From Deltaproteobacteria bacterium TMED58 (GTDB lineage: Bacteria; Desulfobacterota_D; UBA1144), in NCBI GenBank assembly GCA_002167555.2, contig NHDL02000002.1, positions 208,760 through 243,226 of the forward strand: a stretch of 34,467 nt of DNA, written 5' to 3'. Positions 9,775 through 18,603 of the stretch are shown here, piece by piece; within the stretch, counting starts at the first letter, position 1; each line of letters begins with the position of its first letter. Both the position numbers and the translations under genes were made by a program. The notes beneath the pieces are model-generated. The model did no database searches. It was given only the letters and a program-made list of their open reading frames with translations, and was not told where the DNA came from.

Positions 9775-10380
9775 ATGTCTGACAAATTTAAAATAGCTAT
9801 TTTTTCATCAGGTAATGGTTCAAATTTTGAAGCTATTGTTAAATCCAACATTCCTAATGTTGAAGTTTCTTTCCTTTTTTGCAATATGCCTGATGCATAT
9901 GTTTTAGAAAGAGCTAAAAATTTATCAATAGAATCAATCTTTTTGTCTCACAAGGATTATGATAGTAGAAAATCATTTGAATCAGAGATAATTTCTAGAA
10001 TTGAAAAGTATGATGTTGAATTGATAGTACTAGCAGGATTCAAAAGAATCCTTTCACCTTTTTTTACTTCACATTATGAGAAAAAGGTAATAAATCTTCA
10101 TCCCTCATTGCTGCCAGCATTTACTGGATTGCATGCACCCAGACAGGCTGTAGATTATGGAGCTAAATATAGTGGATGCACCGTTCATTATGTAGATGAA
10201 GGAATTGATACAGGACCGATTATAACTCAAGGGGTAGTTGAAATTGATGACAGTGATACAGAGGAATCTTTGATTACGAAGATACACGAAAAAGAACACG
10301 AAATATTACCTAAAGCAATTCAGCTTATATCTGAAGACAAATGTATTCTTAAAGGAAGAAGAGTTCTAATAAAAAGTTAA
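9775..10380 (+). CDS. purN: Phosphoribosylglycinamide formyltransferase
   Basis: 201 aa; IAIFSSGNGSNFEAI, LAGFKRILSPFF, INLHPSLLPAFTGLHAPRQAVDYGAKYSGCTVHYVDEGIDTGPII. Confidence 0.95.
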   Translation: MSDKFKIAIFSSGNGSNFEAIVKSNIPNVEVSFLFCNMPDAYVLERAKNLSIESIFLSHKDYDSRKSFESEIISRIEKYDVELIVLAGFKRILSPFFTSHYEKKVINLHPSLLPAFTGLHAPRQAVDYGAKYSGCTVHYVDEGIDTGPIITQGVVEIDDSDTEESLITKIHEKEHEILPKAIQLISEDKCILKGRRVLIKS

Positions 10381-11396
10381 ATATTTTTCCCTATCGCTTC
10401 TGCTATTATCCTAGCTTTAATTACCATTTCCGCGAATTTTTTAGGCTTTAATGATTGACCTCCATCACTTAATGCTATTTCTGGTTGATTGTGAACTTCT
10501 ATAGCTAGTCCATCTGCACCAGCAGCAATTGCAGCATATGCGATGGGAGAAACATATTGCCAGTATCCAGTCCCATGAGCTGGATCACCGATTACAGGTA
10601 GGTGAGTTTTTTCTTTTAAAACAGGGATTGCATTTATATCAAAAGTATTTCTTGTTGCTGTTTCGAATGTCCTAATTCCTCTCTCACATAATGCAACGCT
10701 CATATTTCCCTCAGCAAGAAGATACTCGGCACAAAGTAAAAATTCATTTATTGTTGTGGACATACCTCTTTTAAGAAGTACTGGTTTTTTAGTCTTGCCC
10801 ACAGCTTTAAGTAAGGCGTAATTCTGACAATTTCTGGCACCTATTTGAATCATGTCTGTATATTTACAAACCAAGTCTAAATCCTCCACATCAAGAAGCT
10901 CAGTGACAATAGGTAATCCTGATTCGTTACCCGCCTGTCTAAGCAGCTTTAGACCTTCCTCACCCATTCCTTGGAAGGTATAAGGTGATGTTCTAGGCTT
11001 GAAGGCTCCACCTCTTAATATTGTAGCACCACTTTTTTTGACGGAATCTGCAATTTGAATTATTTGATCTTCAGATTCTATAGAGCAAGGTCCAGCTATA
11101 AGTGTTAAATTCTTTCCACCAACAGTTGTATTGCCTACTTGAAATTCTGAGTCTTCATTTTTAAACTCTCTGCTTCCTAATTTATGGGGCTGTGTTATTG
11201 GAACAACAGCCTCAACTCCAGGGAGTTGCCCTAATAAGTTCATGTGCTGTTGTTTTTCTTTTTGGTCACCTACTGCGCCAACTATAGTCTTTGATTTACC
11301 TTTTACAACCTCTGGATGATATCCGTATCCTTTAACAGCCTCAACAATCTTTTCTAGTTCTTCATCAGTAGATGAAGTTTTTAAAACAACTATCAT
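10377..11396 (-). CDS. aroF: 3-deoxy-7-phosphoheptulonate synthase (type I-beta, with N-terminal ferredoxin-like regulatory domain)
   Basis: MIVVLKTSSTDEELEKIVEAVKGYGYHPEVVKGKSKTIVGAVGD..., LTLIAGPCSIESEDQ, ILRGGAFKPRTSPYTFQGMGEEGL, IQIGARNCQNYALL, LLKRGMSTTINEFLL, ALCERGIRTFE, GDPAHGTGY. Start refined from 11447 to the ATG at 11394-11396 (MIVVLK), preceded by GGAGG. Confidence 0.92.
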   Translation of the reverse strand: MIVVLKTSSTDEELEKIVEAVKGYGYHPEVVKGKSKTIVGAVGDQKEKQQHMNLLGQLPGVEAVVPITQPHKLGSREFKNEDSEFQVGNTTVGGKNLTLIAGPCSIESEDQIIQIADSVKKSGATILRGGAFKPRTSPYTFQGMGEEGLKLLRQAGNESGLPIVTELLDVEDLDLVCKYTDMIQIGARNCQNYALLKAVGKTKKPVLLKRGMSTTINEFLLCAEYLLAEGNMSVALCERGIRTFETATRNTFDINAIPVLKEKTHLPVIGDPAHGTGYWQYVSPIAYAAIAAGADGLAIEVHNQPEIALSDGGQSLKPKKFAEMVIKARIIAEAIGKNI

Positions 11397-11464
11397 ATGA
11401 ACCTCCAATGCTATATAGTATTTTATGGAAAAAAGAATCTTTATCAAATTAAATAAGGAAAATT

Positions 11465-12181
11465 ATGAGTATTAATTTTATAAAAAAGTCCATATCAGCA
11501 CTTAAATGGCTAATAATAGCTCTATTAACACTAGTCTTAGGTCTATTTACAATTGTTATTTCTTTTCTTTCACCAAAAATTGCTTGTTTAACTGCCGTAA
11601 AACTTTGGGGGAAACTAATTCTATTTTTTTGTAACATTAAGCTTAATGTTGATGGAATTCAGAATCTTTCAGATAAGCCTTTAATTGTGATGTATAACCA
11701 CAAAAGTTTTTTTGATATCTTTTGTTTTAGCTCCTTTATGCCATATGATTGGAGAGCTATGATGAAAAAAGAACTTTTAAGCTTTCCAGTTTTTGGCCAA
11801 GCAGTAAAGATTATCGGGCATTATTTTGTTGCTAGGGATGGTTCTTTTGAAGATAGAAGAGAAGTTGTGAAGATGTTAAAAAAAATAAAAATGGGAAGAA
11901 TTGTTTTTATTGCACCCGAGGGAACTAGAAATCCAAATCCAGGTCTTTTAGAATTTAAAACTGGTGGTTTTTTTATAGCAAGAAAAACTGATACTAATAT
12001 AGTGCCAATGATAATTCATGGGGCAGGGGACATACTCGATAAAGGGTCCTTAAATATTTACCCAGGGACTGTCAACATTAAATTCTTAGATGAGATTGAT
12101 GTTGGATCTTATGATTCCAATAAAGATGGAATTGAAAATCTAAGATTAGATACTCAAAAAATATTTAATGATAATATTTAG
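11465..12181 (+). CDS. plsC: 1-acyl-sn-glycerol-3-phosphate acyltransferase (PlsC family)
   Basis: 238 aa; N-terminal hydrophobic segments; HX4D motif NHKSFFD; FIAPEGTRNPN; KTGGFFIARKTDTNIVPMIIHGA. Confidence 0.9.
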   Translation: MSINFIKKSISALKWLIIALLTLVLGLFTIVISFLSPKIACLTAVKLWGKLILFFCNIKLNVDGIQNLSDKPLIVMYNHKSFFDIFCFSSFMPYDWRAMMKKELLSFPVFGQAVKIIGHYFVARDGSFEDRREVVKMLKKIKMGRIVFIAPEGTRNPNPGLLEFKTGGFFIARKTDTNIVPMIIHGAGDILDKGSLNIYPGTVNIKFLDEIDVGSYDSNKDGIENLRLDTQKIFNDNI

Positions 12182-12182
12182 A

Positions 12183-12776
12183 CTATTTCTTTAAAAGCTT
12201 CATAGAGTATATTGGCTTATTATTTTTCTTATAAAATTCTTGAAATTTTGTTGATGGGAGAAATGAGTCAATATAGCTTTTAGTATCATCTTTGATGAAA
12301 TTAGAATTGTTTACATTAACTTTTATATATTTAAAATAATTGATATCATCGGTTTTTATATACACGTTACCTTTTCTTTTTAATTTTCTATGAAGTAGCT
12401 GAATAAAATCACTATTAAGTAATCGGTTTTTATGATGCTTGTCTTTGGGCCAAGGGTCAGGATTATTTATAAAGATTTTATTTATAGATTTATCAGGAAG
12501 AGCTTTATCTATAAAAATTGTTGCATCTGAAATCACAAATTCTAAATTCGAAAGATTCAAAGCCCTAGCTTTTTTTAGGCATTTTAATATCCTTCCATAT
12601 TTAATTTCTATCCCTATGAATTTCTTCTTAGGGTATTGATAGGCAAGTCTAGATATAAACTCACCTTCACCGCATCCAATATCTAGTATCACATTATAAT
12701 TTTTTAGAGAATCAGAAAATTTTATTGATGTATAATTTATTAAGTATTTATACAATTCTTTAATTTTTAATTTCAT
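12183..12776 (-). CDS. trmB: tRNA (guanine-N7)-methyltransferase
   Basis: 197 aa; VILDIGCGEGEFISRLA, FIGIEI, INKIFINNPDPWPKDKHHKNRLL, GNVYIKTDD. Confidence 0.93.
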   Translation of the reverse strand: MKLKIKELYKYLINYTSIKFSDSLKNYNVILDIGCGEGEFISRLAYQYPKKKFIGIEIKYGRILKCLKKARALNLSNLEFVISDATIFIDKALPDKSINKIFINNPDPWPKDKHHKNRLLNSDFIQLLHRKLKRKGNVYIKTDDINYFKYIKVNVNNSNFIKDDTKSYIDSFLPSTKFQEFYKKNNKPIYSMKLLKK

Positions 12777-13842
12777 TTATAACTTTATTTATTGATTCTT
12801 CTATAATAATATCACTAATCTCAATAGAATGTTTTCCTTTATTTTTATATATATTTCCAATATTTTTTGGAATTGAAAAAGTAATATTATTTGTACTATT
12901 TTTTTTATCCAGCCTCATAAATGAAATAAGTTTCTTAGTATTTGTTTTATTTATTTTTAAACTTAGCAAGTTGTATCGGAATAATATTCTCTTAATTTCT
13001 TCATATTCTTCATCTGTTATTTTATTGATATTCTGTGATATTTTTGATTCAATTAGCATACCTAAACCTATACAATCTCCATGAGCTTCTTTGTAATTGA
13101 ATAGTCTTTCAATGGCATGTCCAACTGTATGGCCAAAATTAAGAATCATTCTTTTATCGCCTTCTCTAAAGTCAGATTTTATAGTTTTTATTTTAATTTG
13201 CATGCAAGTTTTTATTATCCTTTGGATTATAGATTTATTATTAGATAAAAGATTAGTATTTATAGTCTTTAATGTTTTAAATAGCTGTTTATTGTCAATA
13301 ATAGAGTATTTTATAATTTCAGCCATTCCTTGTCTTATTTCCTTACTAGGTAGGGATGATAAAAAGTTTAAATCTATCAATATTTCTTTTGGATTATAAA
13401 AAGTTCCTATTAAGTTTTTTCCATACTTATTATCTATAGCAGTCTTGCCCCCTATAGAACTATCAACAATTGATACAAGTGTAGTTGGTATATGAATTAA
13501 ATCGATACCTCTCATGAATGTAGAGGCTGTGAATCCAACTAGATCTCCAATAACACCTCCACCAACTCCAATTATAACACTTTTTCTATTGAAATTATTT
13601 TCAAGTAGATTTTCTTCAATATAATTTTTTACCAGAATTGACTTACTCTTTTCACCTGGCCTTATCAAAATATTTAATACATCTTTATTTTTTAAAGTTC
13701 CACTATAAATGCTCCATATATTTTTATCGGTCACTATAGCGACTTTCTTATATTTTTTACTTAAAGATTTAATGGATTCTTTAATTTTATTTGTAAATCT
13801 AATGTTATAGGAGCTCTTATCTTCTAAGTGTTCAACTTTCAT
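12760..13842 (-). CDS. aroB: 3-dehydroquinate synthase
   Basis: 360 aa; VIIGVGGGVIGDLVGFTASTFMRGIDLIHIPTTLVSIVDSSIGGKTAIDNKYGKNLIGTFYNP; ILNFGHTVGHAIE; HGDCIGLGM. Confidence 0.95.
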   Translation of the reverse strand: MKVEHLEDKSSYNIRFTNKIKESIKSLSKKYKKVAIVTDKNIWSIYSGTLKNKDVLNILIRPGEKSKSILVKNYIEENLLENNFNRKSVIIGVGGGVIGDLVGFTASTFMRGIDLIHIPTTLVSIVDSSIGGKTAIDNKYGKNLIGTFYNPKEILIDLNFLSSLPSKEIRQGMAEIIKYSIIDNKQLFKTLKTINTNLLSNNKSIIQRIIKTCMQIKIKTIKSDFREGDKRMILNFGHTVGHAIERLFNYKEAHGDCIGLGMLIESKISQNINKITDEEYEEIKRILFRYNLLSLKINKTNTKKLISFMRLDKKNSTNNITFSIPKNIGNIYKNKGKHSIEISDIIIEESINKVINEIKN

Positions 13843-13846
13843 TTAA

Positions 13847-14356
13847 TTAATAACTTATCAAAGATGTGATATTATCGCAATTTAATTTTTCTCTTCCCTT
13901 TAATTTTTCTAATTCAATAACAAAAGAAATTGAGCTAATTGTACATTGAAAATTTTGAATTAATTCCTCTATTGCCTCTATTGTCCCCCCCGTTGCCAGC
14001 AAATCATCAATAATACATACTTTATCTCCAGGCTTAATTGAGTCAGTATGAATTTGAAAAGTATCAGTCCCATACTCAAGTTGGTAATCAATATCGAAAG
14101 TTTTATAAGGCAACTTACCTTTCTTTCTTACAGGGACAAGATTCTTATTCAAATTATAGCAAACCGCAGAAGCAAATATAAAACCTCTTGATTCAGGTGC
14201 AACAATAGTTGTTACATCTTTTGGTATATTTCTTGAGATTTCATTAACAACAAAGGTGAATGCTTTATAGTCTCCTAATAAAGGTGTTATATCTTTATAT
14301 AAGATTCCATCCTTTGGAAAGTTTGGGATGTCTCTAATATATTTTTTTATATCCAT
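13847..14356 (-). CDS. apt: Adenine phosphoribosyltransferase
   Basis: 169 aa; IRDIPNFPKDGILYKDITPLL; APESRGFIFASAV; PRPP-binding VCIIDDLLATGGTIEA. Confidence 0.94.
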   Translation of the reverse strand: MDIKKYIRDIPNFPKDGILYKDITPLLGDYKAFTFVVNEISRNIPKDVTTIVAPESRGFIFASAVCYNLNKNLVPVRKKGKLPYKTFDIDYQLEYGTDTFQIHTDSIKPGDKVCIIDDLLATGGTIEAIEELIQNFQCTISSISFVIELEKLKGREKLNCDNITSLISY

Positions 14357-14931
14357 TTTATAATTAAATATATAATTAAAACTAGTATTAAGCCAATTGA
14401 TATATAAAAAATTTCCTTACTTTTTAACATTTTATCAAATTGATTTTCAAATATTTTGGCAAGATATCCGACTAATGCAAATCTTAACCCTCTCCCAATA
14501 ATAGATCCTAAAAGAAAAGGAATAAAGTCGACATTTAAAACTCCTGCTGTAATACAAAAAAGCTTAAAGGGTAAAGGTGTAAATCCAGATGTTATCATCA
14601 ATAAAAAAGTACCACCATTGAACTTATTTCTTATAATTTCAATTTTATCCAAGTTATCTGAGATTATTGATAAATTATTTTTTATGCCAAAATTAACTAT
14701 TTCTTCGCCAAGATAGTAACCAATACACCCACCTACAACTGAGCAAATAAGGCATGCAAAAACAAGATTAATTATTCTCTTGTAGGATTGCTTTATACAT
14801 AGCAAGCCCAAGAATGGATCTGGAGGAATTATAAAAAAAACTGCTTCAGTAAAAGAAACAATAGACATTATGAGAGAACCCTTAGGCCCTTGGCAAAGCT
14901 TTAAGATGTATTGATATAATTTATCCATCAT
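14347..14931 (-). CDS. DedA/SNARE-associated family inner membrane protein (YqaA-like)
   Basis: 194 aa, hydrophobic; SFTEAVFFIIPPDPFLGLLCI; VVGGCIGYYLG; GFTPLPFKLFCITAGVLNVDFIPFLLGSIIGRGLRF, typical of the YqaA branch. Confidence 0.82.
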   Translation of the reverse strand: MMDKLYQYILKLCQGPKGSLIMSIVSFTEAVFFIIPPDPFLGLLCIKQSYKRIINLVFACLICSVVGGCIGYYLGEEIVNFGIKNNLSIISDNLDKIEIIRNKFNGGTFLLMITSGFTPLPFKLFCITAGVLNVDFIPFLLGSIIGRGLRFALVGYLAKIFENQFDKMLKSKEIFYISIGLILVLIIYLIIKWI

Positions 14932-15656
14932 ATCTTTAGTTTTAATCTCTTAGTGTCAGTATAGTTTGTAATTAACGGAGTGATTGAAATAAATTTATTT
15001 CTAATTGCGAAGATATCAGTTCCTGGTTTCGCATTATAGGTTAAGTCACTTCCACCTATCCAATAATACTCATTACCACGTGGGTCTTTTTTGGGAACAA
15101 TACTTTGACCATAAGCTCTTGCTCCTTGCTTAGTCATTTTTATTCCTTTAATTTCGCTGATACCTATATTTGGATAATTAATGTTTAAGAAGAACGATTT
15201 TAATTTAATTGCATAAATTTTTTTCAGAATCTTTTCAAAGGCTAAACAGCAATCCTTATACTTTGGGTTTTTTTTATTGGCAATTGAAATAGCTATTGAG
15301 CTCACCCCATGTAAGTATCCCTCACGTGCCGCAGCGACAGTTCCAGAGTAATTTATGTCGTCACCAATATTTGCTCCATCGTTTATACCTGATACAACCA
15401 AGTCAAAAGCTTTTTTTCCAATCTTTGAGTTGATTGCAAAATTAACACAATCTGCGGGCAGTCCCGTGAGAGCAAATTTATTTTTTTCAACTTCCTTAAC
15501 TCTTAAGGGTGTATTTAGACTAATCGAGTGACTCTTTGTGCTCTGGTTATACTCAGGAGCAACTATTGTTGTTTCACCAAAATTTGAAAGTAGATTATAT
15601 AAATTACCAAGACCTTCTGCATTTATTCCATCATCATTAGTTAAAAGAATTTTCAT
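14928..15656 (-). CDS. surE: 5'/3'-nucleotidase SurE
   Basis: 242 aa; MKILLTNDDGINAEGL; VAPEYNQSTKSHSISLNTPLRV; VSGINDGANIGDDINYSGTVAAAREG. Confidence 0.95.
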   Translation of the reverse strand: MKILLTNDDGINAEGLGNLYNLLSNFGETTIVAPEYNQSTKSHSISLNTPLRVKEVEKNKFALTGLPADCVNFAINSKIGKKAFDLVVSGINDGANIGDDINYSGTVAAAREGYLHGVSSIAISIANKKNPKYKDCCLAFEKILKKIYAIKLKSFFLNINYPNIGISEIKGIKMTKQGARAYGQSIVPKKDPRGNEYYWIGGSDLTYNAKPGTDIFAIRNKFISITPLITNYTDTKRLKLKI

Positions 15657-15710
15657 GTATACATCTTAACCAATTTTAATTGAATATACCTAACTTTATA
15701 TTCAAATTTT

Positions 15711-16040
15711 TTAACTATTAACCGCAAGTAGATTCTTTAATCTATCCCTTATTTTTTTTAGTTTTTCAACCGTTTCAATTTGGCTACTAAGTTTATTGTG
15801 TAATTTTTGATTAATATTATCTTTGCTACTTAAAATATTTATATTTTTTAAATATTTATCAATTGTAATAATTATTTCAATTGAATCTTTGTGATATAGC
15901 TTATGGGTTGAATTCGGAGTTTCTCGAAGTTGAGAGTTTAATTCTTTATATTTTTTTGTCCAATACCTTATTTTGGTGCTCGTGATTCCAGTTAACTCTT
16001 CAAGCTCACTAATTTTAAAGAAAAGTTTTTCTTTATTCAT
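15711..16040 (-). CDS. MerR-like helix-turn-helix transcriptional regulator
   Basis: 109 aa; FFKISELEELTGITSTKIRYWTKKYKELNSQLRETPNSTHKLYHKDSIEIIITIDKYL resembles the MerR winged HTH pattern; C-terminal coiled-coil-like tail. Confidence 0.7.
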   Translation of the reverse strand: MNKEKLFFKISELEELTGITSTKIRYWTKKYKELNSQLRETPNSTHKLYHKDSIEIIITIDKYLKNINILSSKDNINQKLHNKLSSQIETVEKLKKIRDRLKNLLAVNS

Positions 16041-16082
16041 CTTCTATAACTCACAAAAAAATAAAAGAATAAGTATTTAATG

Positions 16083-16679
16083 TCAATTTTGTTTGATTCT
16101 AAAAGTTTTTCTATGAAATGGGCTTGGACCATATTTCTTCAATGAGTCTATATGTTCCTGGGTCCCATATCCCTTATTTTTTTCTAATCTGTAATACGGA
16201 TAGATTCTAGAGATTTTTTTTAAGATAAAATCTCTGGTGAATTTTGCTATAATTGATGCAGCAGCTATCGATTTACAGGTCTTATCACCTTTGATAATAC
16301 ATATCTCCTTCAATCCAGTGCCAATATTTTGATTTCCATCTATTAGTAGAGTAGTGGGCCTAGCATTTAAATTTTTTACGGCCCTTTTCATCGCAAGCTT
16401 AGTTGCATTTAAAATATTAATTTCGTCAATTTCCTCATTACTTGAATAACCTAAAGCAAATACGGAATTATTAATTAATAGTTCTAAAACTTTAGATATT
16501 CTTTTATTCTCAGATAGCATTTTTGAATCATTTAATTCAATATTTTTAATTATTGAATCAAGCTGAAAAGCACATGCAACAACTGGACCAACTAAAGAAC
16601 CTCTTCCAACCTCATCAATACCAACAGTTAATTCTTCCTTTAATAACAGCTCACTTTCAATTTTTGAAAATTTCCTCAT
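16083..16679 (-). CDS. rnhB: Ribonuclease HII
   Basis: 198 aa; VGIDEVGRGSLVGPVVACAF; LNDSKMLSENKR; LLIDGNQNI; KGDKTCKSIAAASIIAKFTRD. Confidence 0.95.
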   Translation of the reverse strand: MRKFSKIESELLLKEELTVGIDEVGRGSLVGPVVACAFQLDSIIKNIELNDSKMLSENKRISKVLELLINNSVFALGYSSNEEIDEINILNATKLAMKRAVKNLNARPTTLLIDGNQNIGTGLKEICIIKGDKTCKSIAAASIIAKFTRDFILKKISRIYPYYRLEKNKGYGTQEHIDSLKKYGPSPFHRKTFRIKQN

Positions 16680-17578
16680 TTATCAAGCTTGTTTTCTTTG
16701 ACAATATGTTTCTCTAACTCAGTGGAAAGAATTAAGGATTTCTCTTCATCCAAGCAACATAGCGGAAGTCTCAGTGAGTTTTTACATAATCCTAACCTAC
16801 TCATTGCATATTTAATCGGAATAGGATTTGTATCAATAAAAAGAAGTTTATTAATCTCTAATAAATCTAAATTGATTTTTTCTGCATTATTGGTGTTTCC
16901 ATCAATATAAGCATTGAACATTGAGGAGCATTTATTAGGTAGTAAGTTTGATGTGACAGATATATAACCCGCCCCCCCAAGCTCTAGAATTGATAGATTT
17001 AATGAATCTTCTCCTGAGAGCACTATAAACTTATCACTACATGATGATTTTATCCCTTTAACCATTTCTATATCACCAGAGGCTTCTTTAATTCCAATAA
17101 TATTTTTATTTTCTTGTTCAAGGTTAGCTATAGTTTCAACTGTTAAATTTACAACGGATCTCCCAGGAATATTATAAAGAATCAAAGGTAGAGATGTATT
17201 TTTTGCAATTTCAGAAAAGTGATTAAATAGTCCAGACTGATTTGGCTTATTATAATATGGAACCACTTGCAAAGTTGCATCAGCTCCCGCTTTTTCAGCA
17301 TTTTCAGTCATTTTTATTGCTTCATAAGTTGAGTTTGAGCCCGTACCGGCAATAACAGGGACTTTATTTTTAGTTACATCAATAGCAATTTTTATAACTT
17401 CTTGATGTTCTTCATGACTTAGTGTTGGTGACTCACCAGTTGTACCACACGGAACTAAACCATGGACACCATTTTTAATTTGCCTTAATATTAAGCTTTC
17501 AAAAGCCGATTCATCAATTTTCCCATCAGAATCAAATGGGGTTATTAAAGCGGTTATGCATCCTTTAATTTTAGACAT
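16676..17578 (-). CDS. dapA: 4-hydroxy-tetrahydrodipicolinate synthase
   Basis: 300 aa; GCITALITPFDSDGKIDE; GLVPCGTTGESPTLSHEEH; VVPYYNKPNQSGLFNHF; LILYNIPGRSVVNL; GIKEASGD. Confidence 0.95.
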   Translation of the reverse strand: MSKIKGCITALITPFDSDGKIDESAFESLILRQIKNGVHGLVPCGTTGESPTLSHEEHQEVIKIAIDVTKNKVPVIAGTGSNSTYEAIKMTENAEKAGADATLQVVPYYNKPNQSGLFNHFSEIAKNTSLPLILYNIPGRSVVNLTVETIANLEQENKNIIGIKEASGDIEMVKGIKSSCSDKFIVLSGEDSLNLSILELGGAGYISVTSNLLPNKCSSMFNAYIDGNTNNAEKINLDLLEINKLLFIDTNPIPIKYAMSRLGLCKNSLRLPLCCLDEEKSLILSTELEKHIVKENKLDK

Positions 17579-17601
17579 TTATTAAATATAGTACTATAAA
17601 A

Positions 17602-18603
17602 TTACTTTTTCTGTAAACATTCTGCGATTTGCACAGCATTTAATGCTGCCCCTTTCCTTATTTGATCACCGACTACCCATAATGATAATCCGTGTTTAAC
17701 TGAGTAATCTTTTCTTAATCTTCCTATTAAACAATTATCTTTATTTGACGAATCTAAAGGAGTAGGATATTCCATCGGATCATTAATATTTATATTTTTT
17801 ATCCCAGCAAAGCCGTTTAAAGCTTTTCTAGCTTTTGCCAAAGGTACATCTTTATTGAATTCTATATTTAAACTGATACTATGCGATCTAACAATAGGAA
17901 CTCTTACTGTTGTCGCAGAAATAAGAATTTTATTGTCAGATAGTATTTTTCTAGATTCATTATGTAATTTCATTTCCTCTTCCGAGTATAAATTTCTTGT
18001 TATACCTCCTATCTTAGGGATAGCATTAAAAGCAATTCTTCTTTCAAAAACACTATTTCTAGCTTTTCTTTTTCCATTTAAAAATCTTTTAGTTTCTGAA
18101 ATTAACTCAGTAATTCCTACATTTCCTGCTCCTGAGACCGATTGAAAACTTGTAGCAACAATTCTCTTGATGGAAGATAGTTCATGTAATGGTTTTATAG
18201 CCATTAGAGAAATAATTGTAGTGCAATTAGGATTAGCAATTATTTTAGATTTATATTTTTTTAAATCATTTGAGTTAATTTCTGGTATGATCAAGGAATT
18301 ATCTTTATTTAGTCTGAAGGCTGAACTATTATCTATAACATAGCAATTATTTGATGCTGCTATAGGCGCATACTTTTTACTGACACTGGAACCTGCTGAA
18401 AAGAAAACAATATCAAAATCCTTTAAAGAAGACTTTCTTAGCTGTCTAATTTTAATAGATTCTTTTTTATACAAGATTGATTTACCTGCTGACCTACTGG
18501 ATCCAAAACAGACTAAGCTGGAAACTTTGAATTTCCTTTCTTGTAAAATTTTAATAATTTCTAATCCTACGGCTCCACTTGCACCTACAATAGCAATTCT
18601 CAT
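17602..18603 (-). CDS. asd: Aspartate-semialdehyde dehydrogenase
   Basis: 333 aa; MRIAIVGASGAVGLEIIKIL; NPNCTTIISLMAIKPLH; SFQSVSGAGNVGI; VRVPIVRSHS. Confidence 0.94.
   Translation of the reverse strand: MRIAIVGASGAVGLEIIKILQERKFKVSSLVCFGSSRSAGKSILYKKESIKIRQLRKSSLKDFDIVFFSAGSSVSKKYAPIAASNNCYVIDNSSAFRLNKDNSLIIPEINSNDLKKYKSKIIANPNCTTIISLMAIKPLHELSSIKRIVATSFQSVSGAGNVGITELISETKRFLNGKRKARNSVFERRIAFNAIPKIGGITRNLYSEEEMKLHNESRKILSDNKILISATTVRVPIVRSHSISLNIEFNKDVPLAKARKALNGFAGIKNININDPMEYPTPLDSSNKDNCLIGRLRKDYSVKHGLSLWVVGDQIRKGAALNAVQIAECLQKK

Noticed and set aside
10105-10299. Minus-strand ORF of 64 aa inside purN
   Set aside because: Antisense shadow, no domain or RBS.
11449-11637. Minus-strand ORF of 62 aa overlapping the plsC start
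   Set aside because: Antisense to plsC with no recognisable domain.
13097-13399. Plus-strand ORF of 100 aa inside aroB
   Set aside because: Antisense shadow, hydrophobic by composition only.
14456-14716. Plus-strand ORF of 86 aa inside the DedA gene
   Set aside because: Antisense shadow of a clearly conserved gene.
15075-15335. Two CACGTG cores on the plus strand within surE as possible parS sites
   Set aside because: Contexts (CATTACCACGTGGGTC and CCCTCACGTGCCGC) do not match the extended parS consensus TGTTTCACGTGAAACA.
17855-18145. Plus-strand ORF of 96 aa inside asd
   Set aside because: Antisense shadow.
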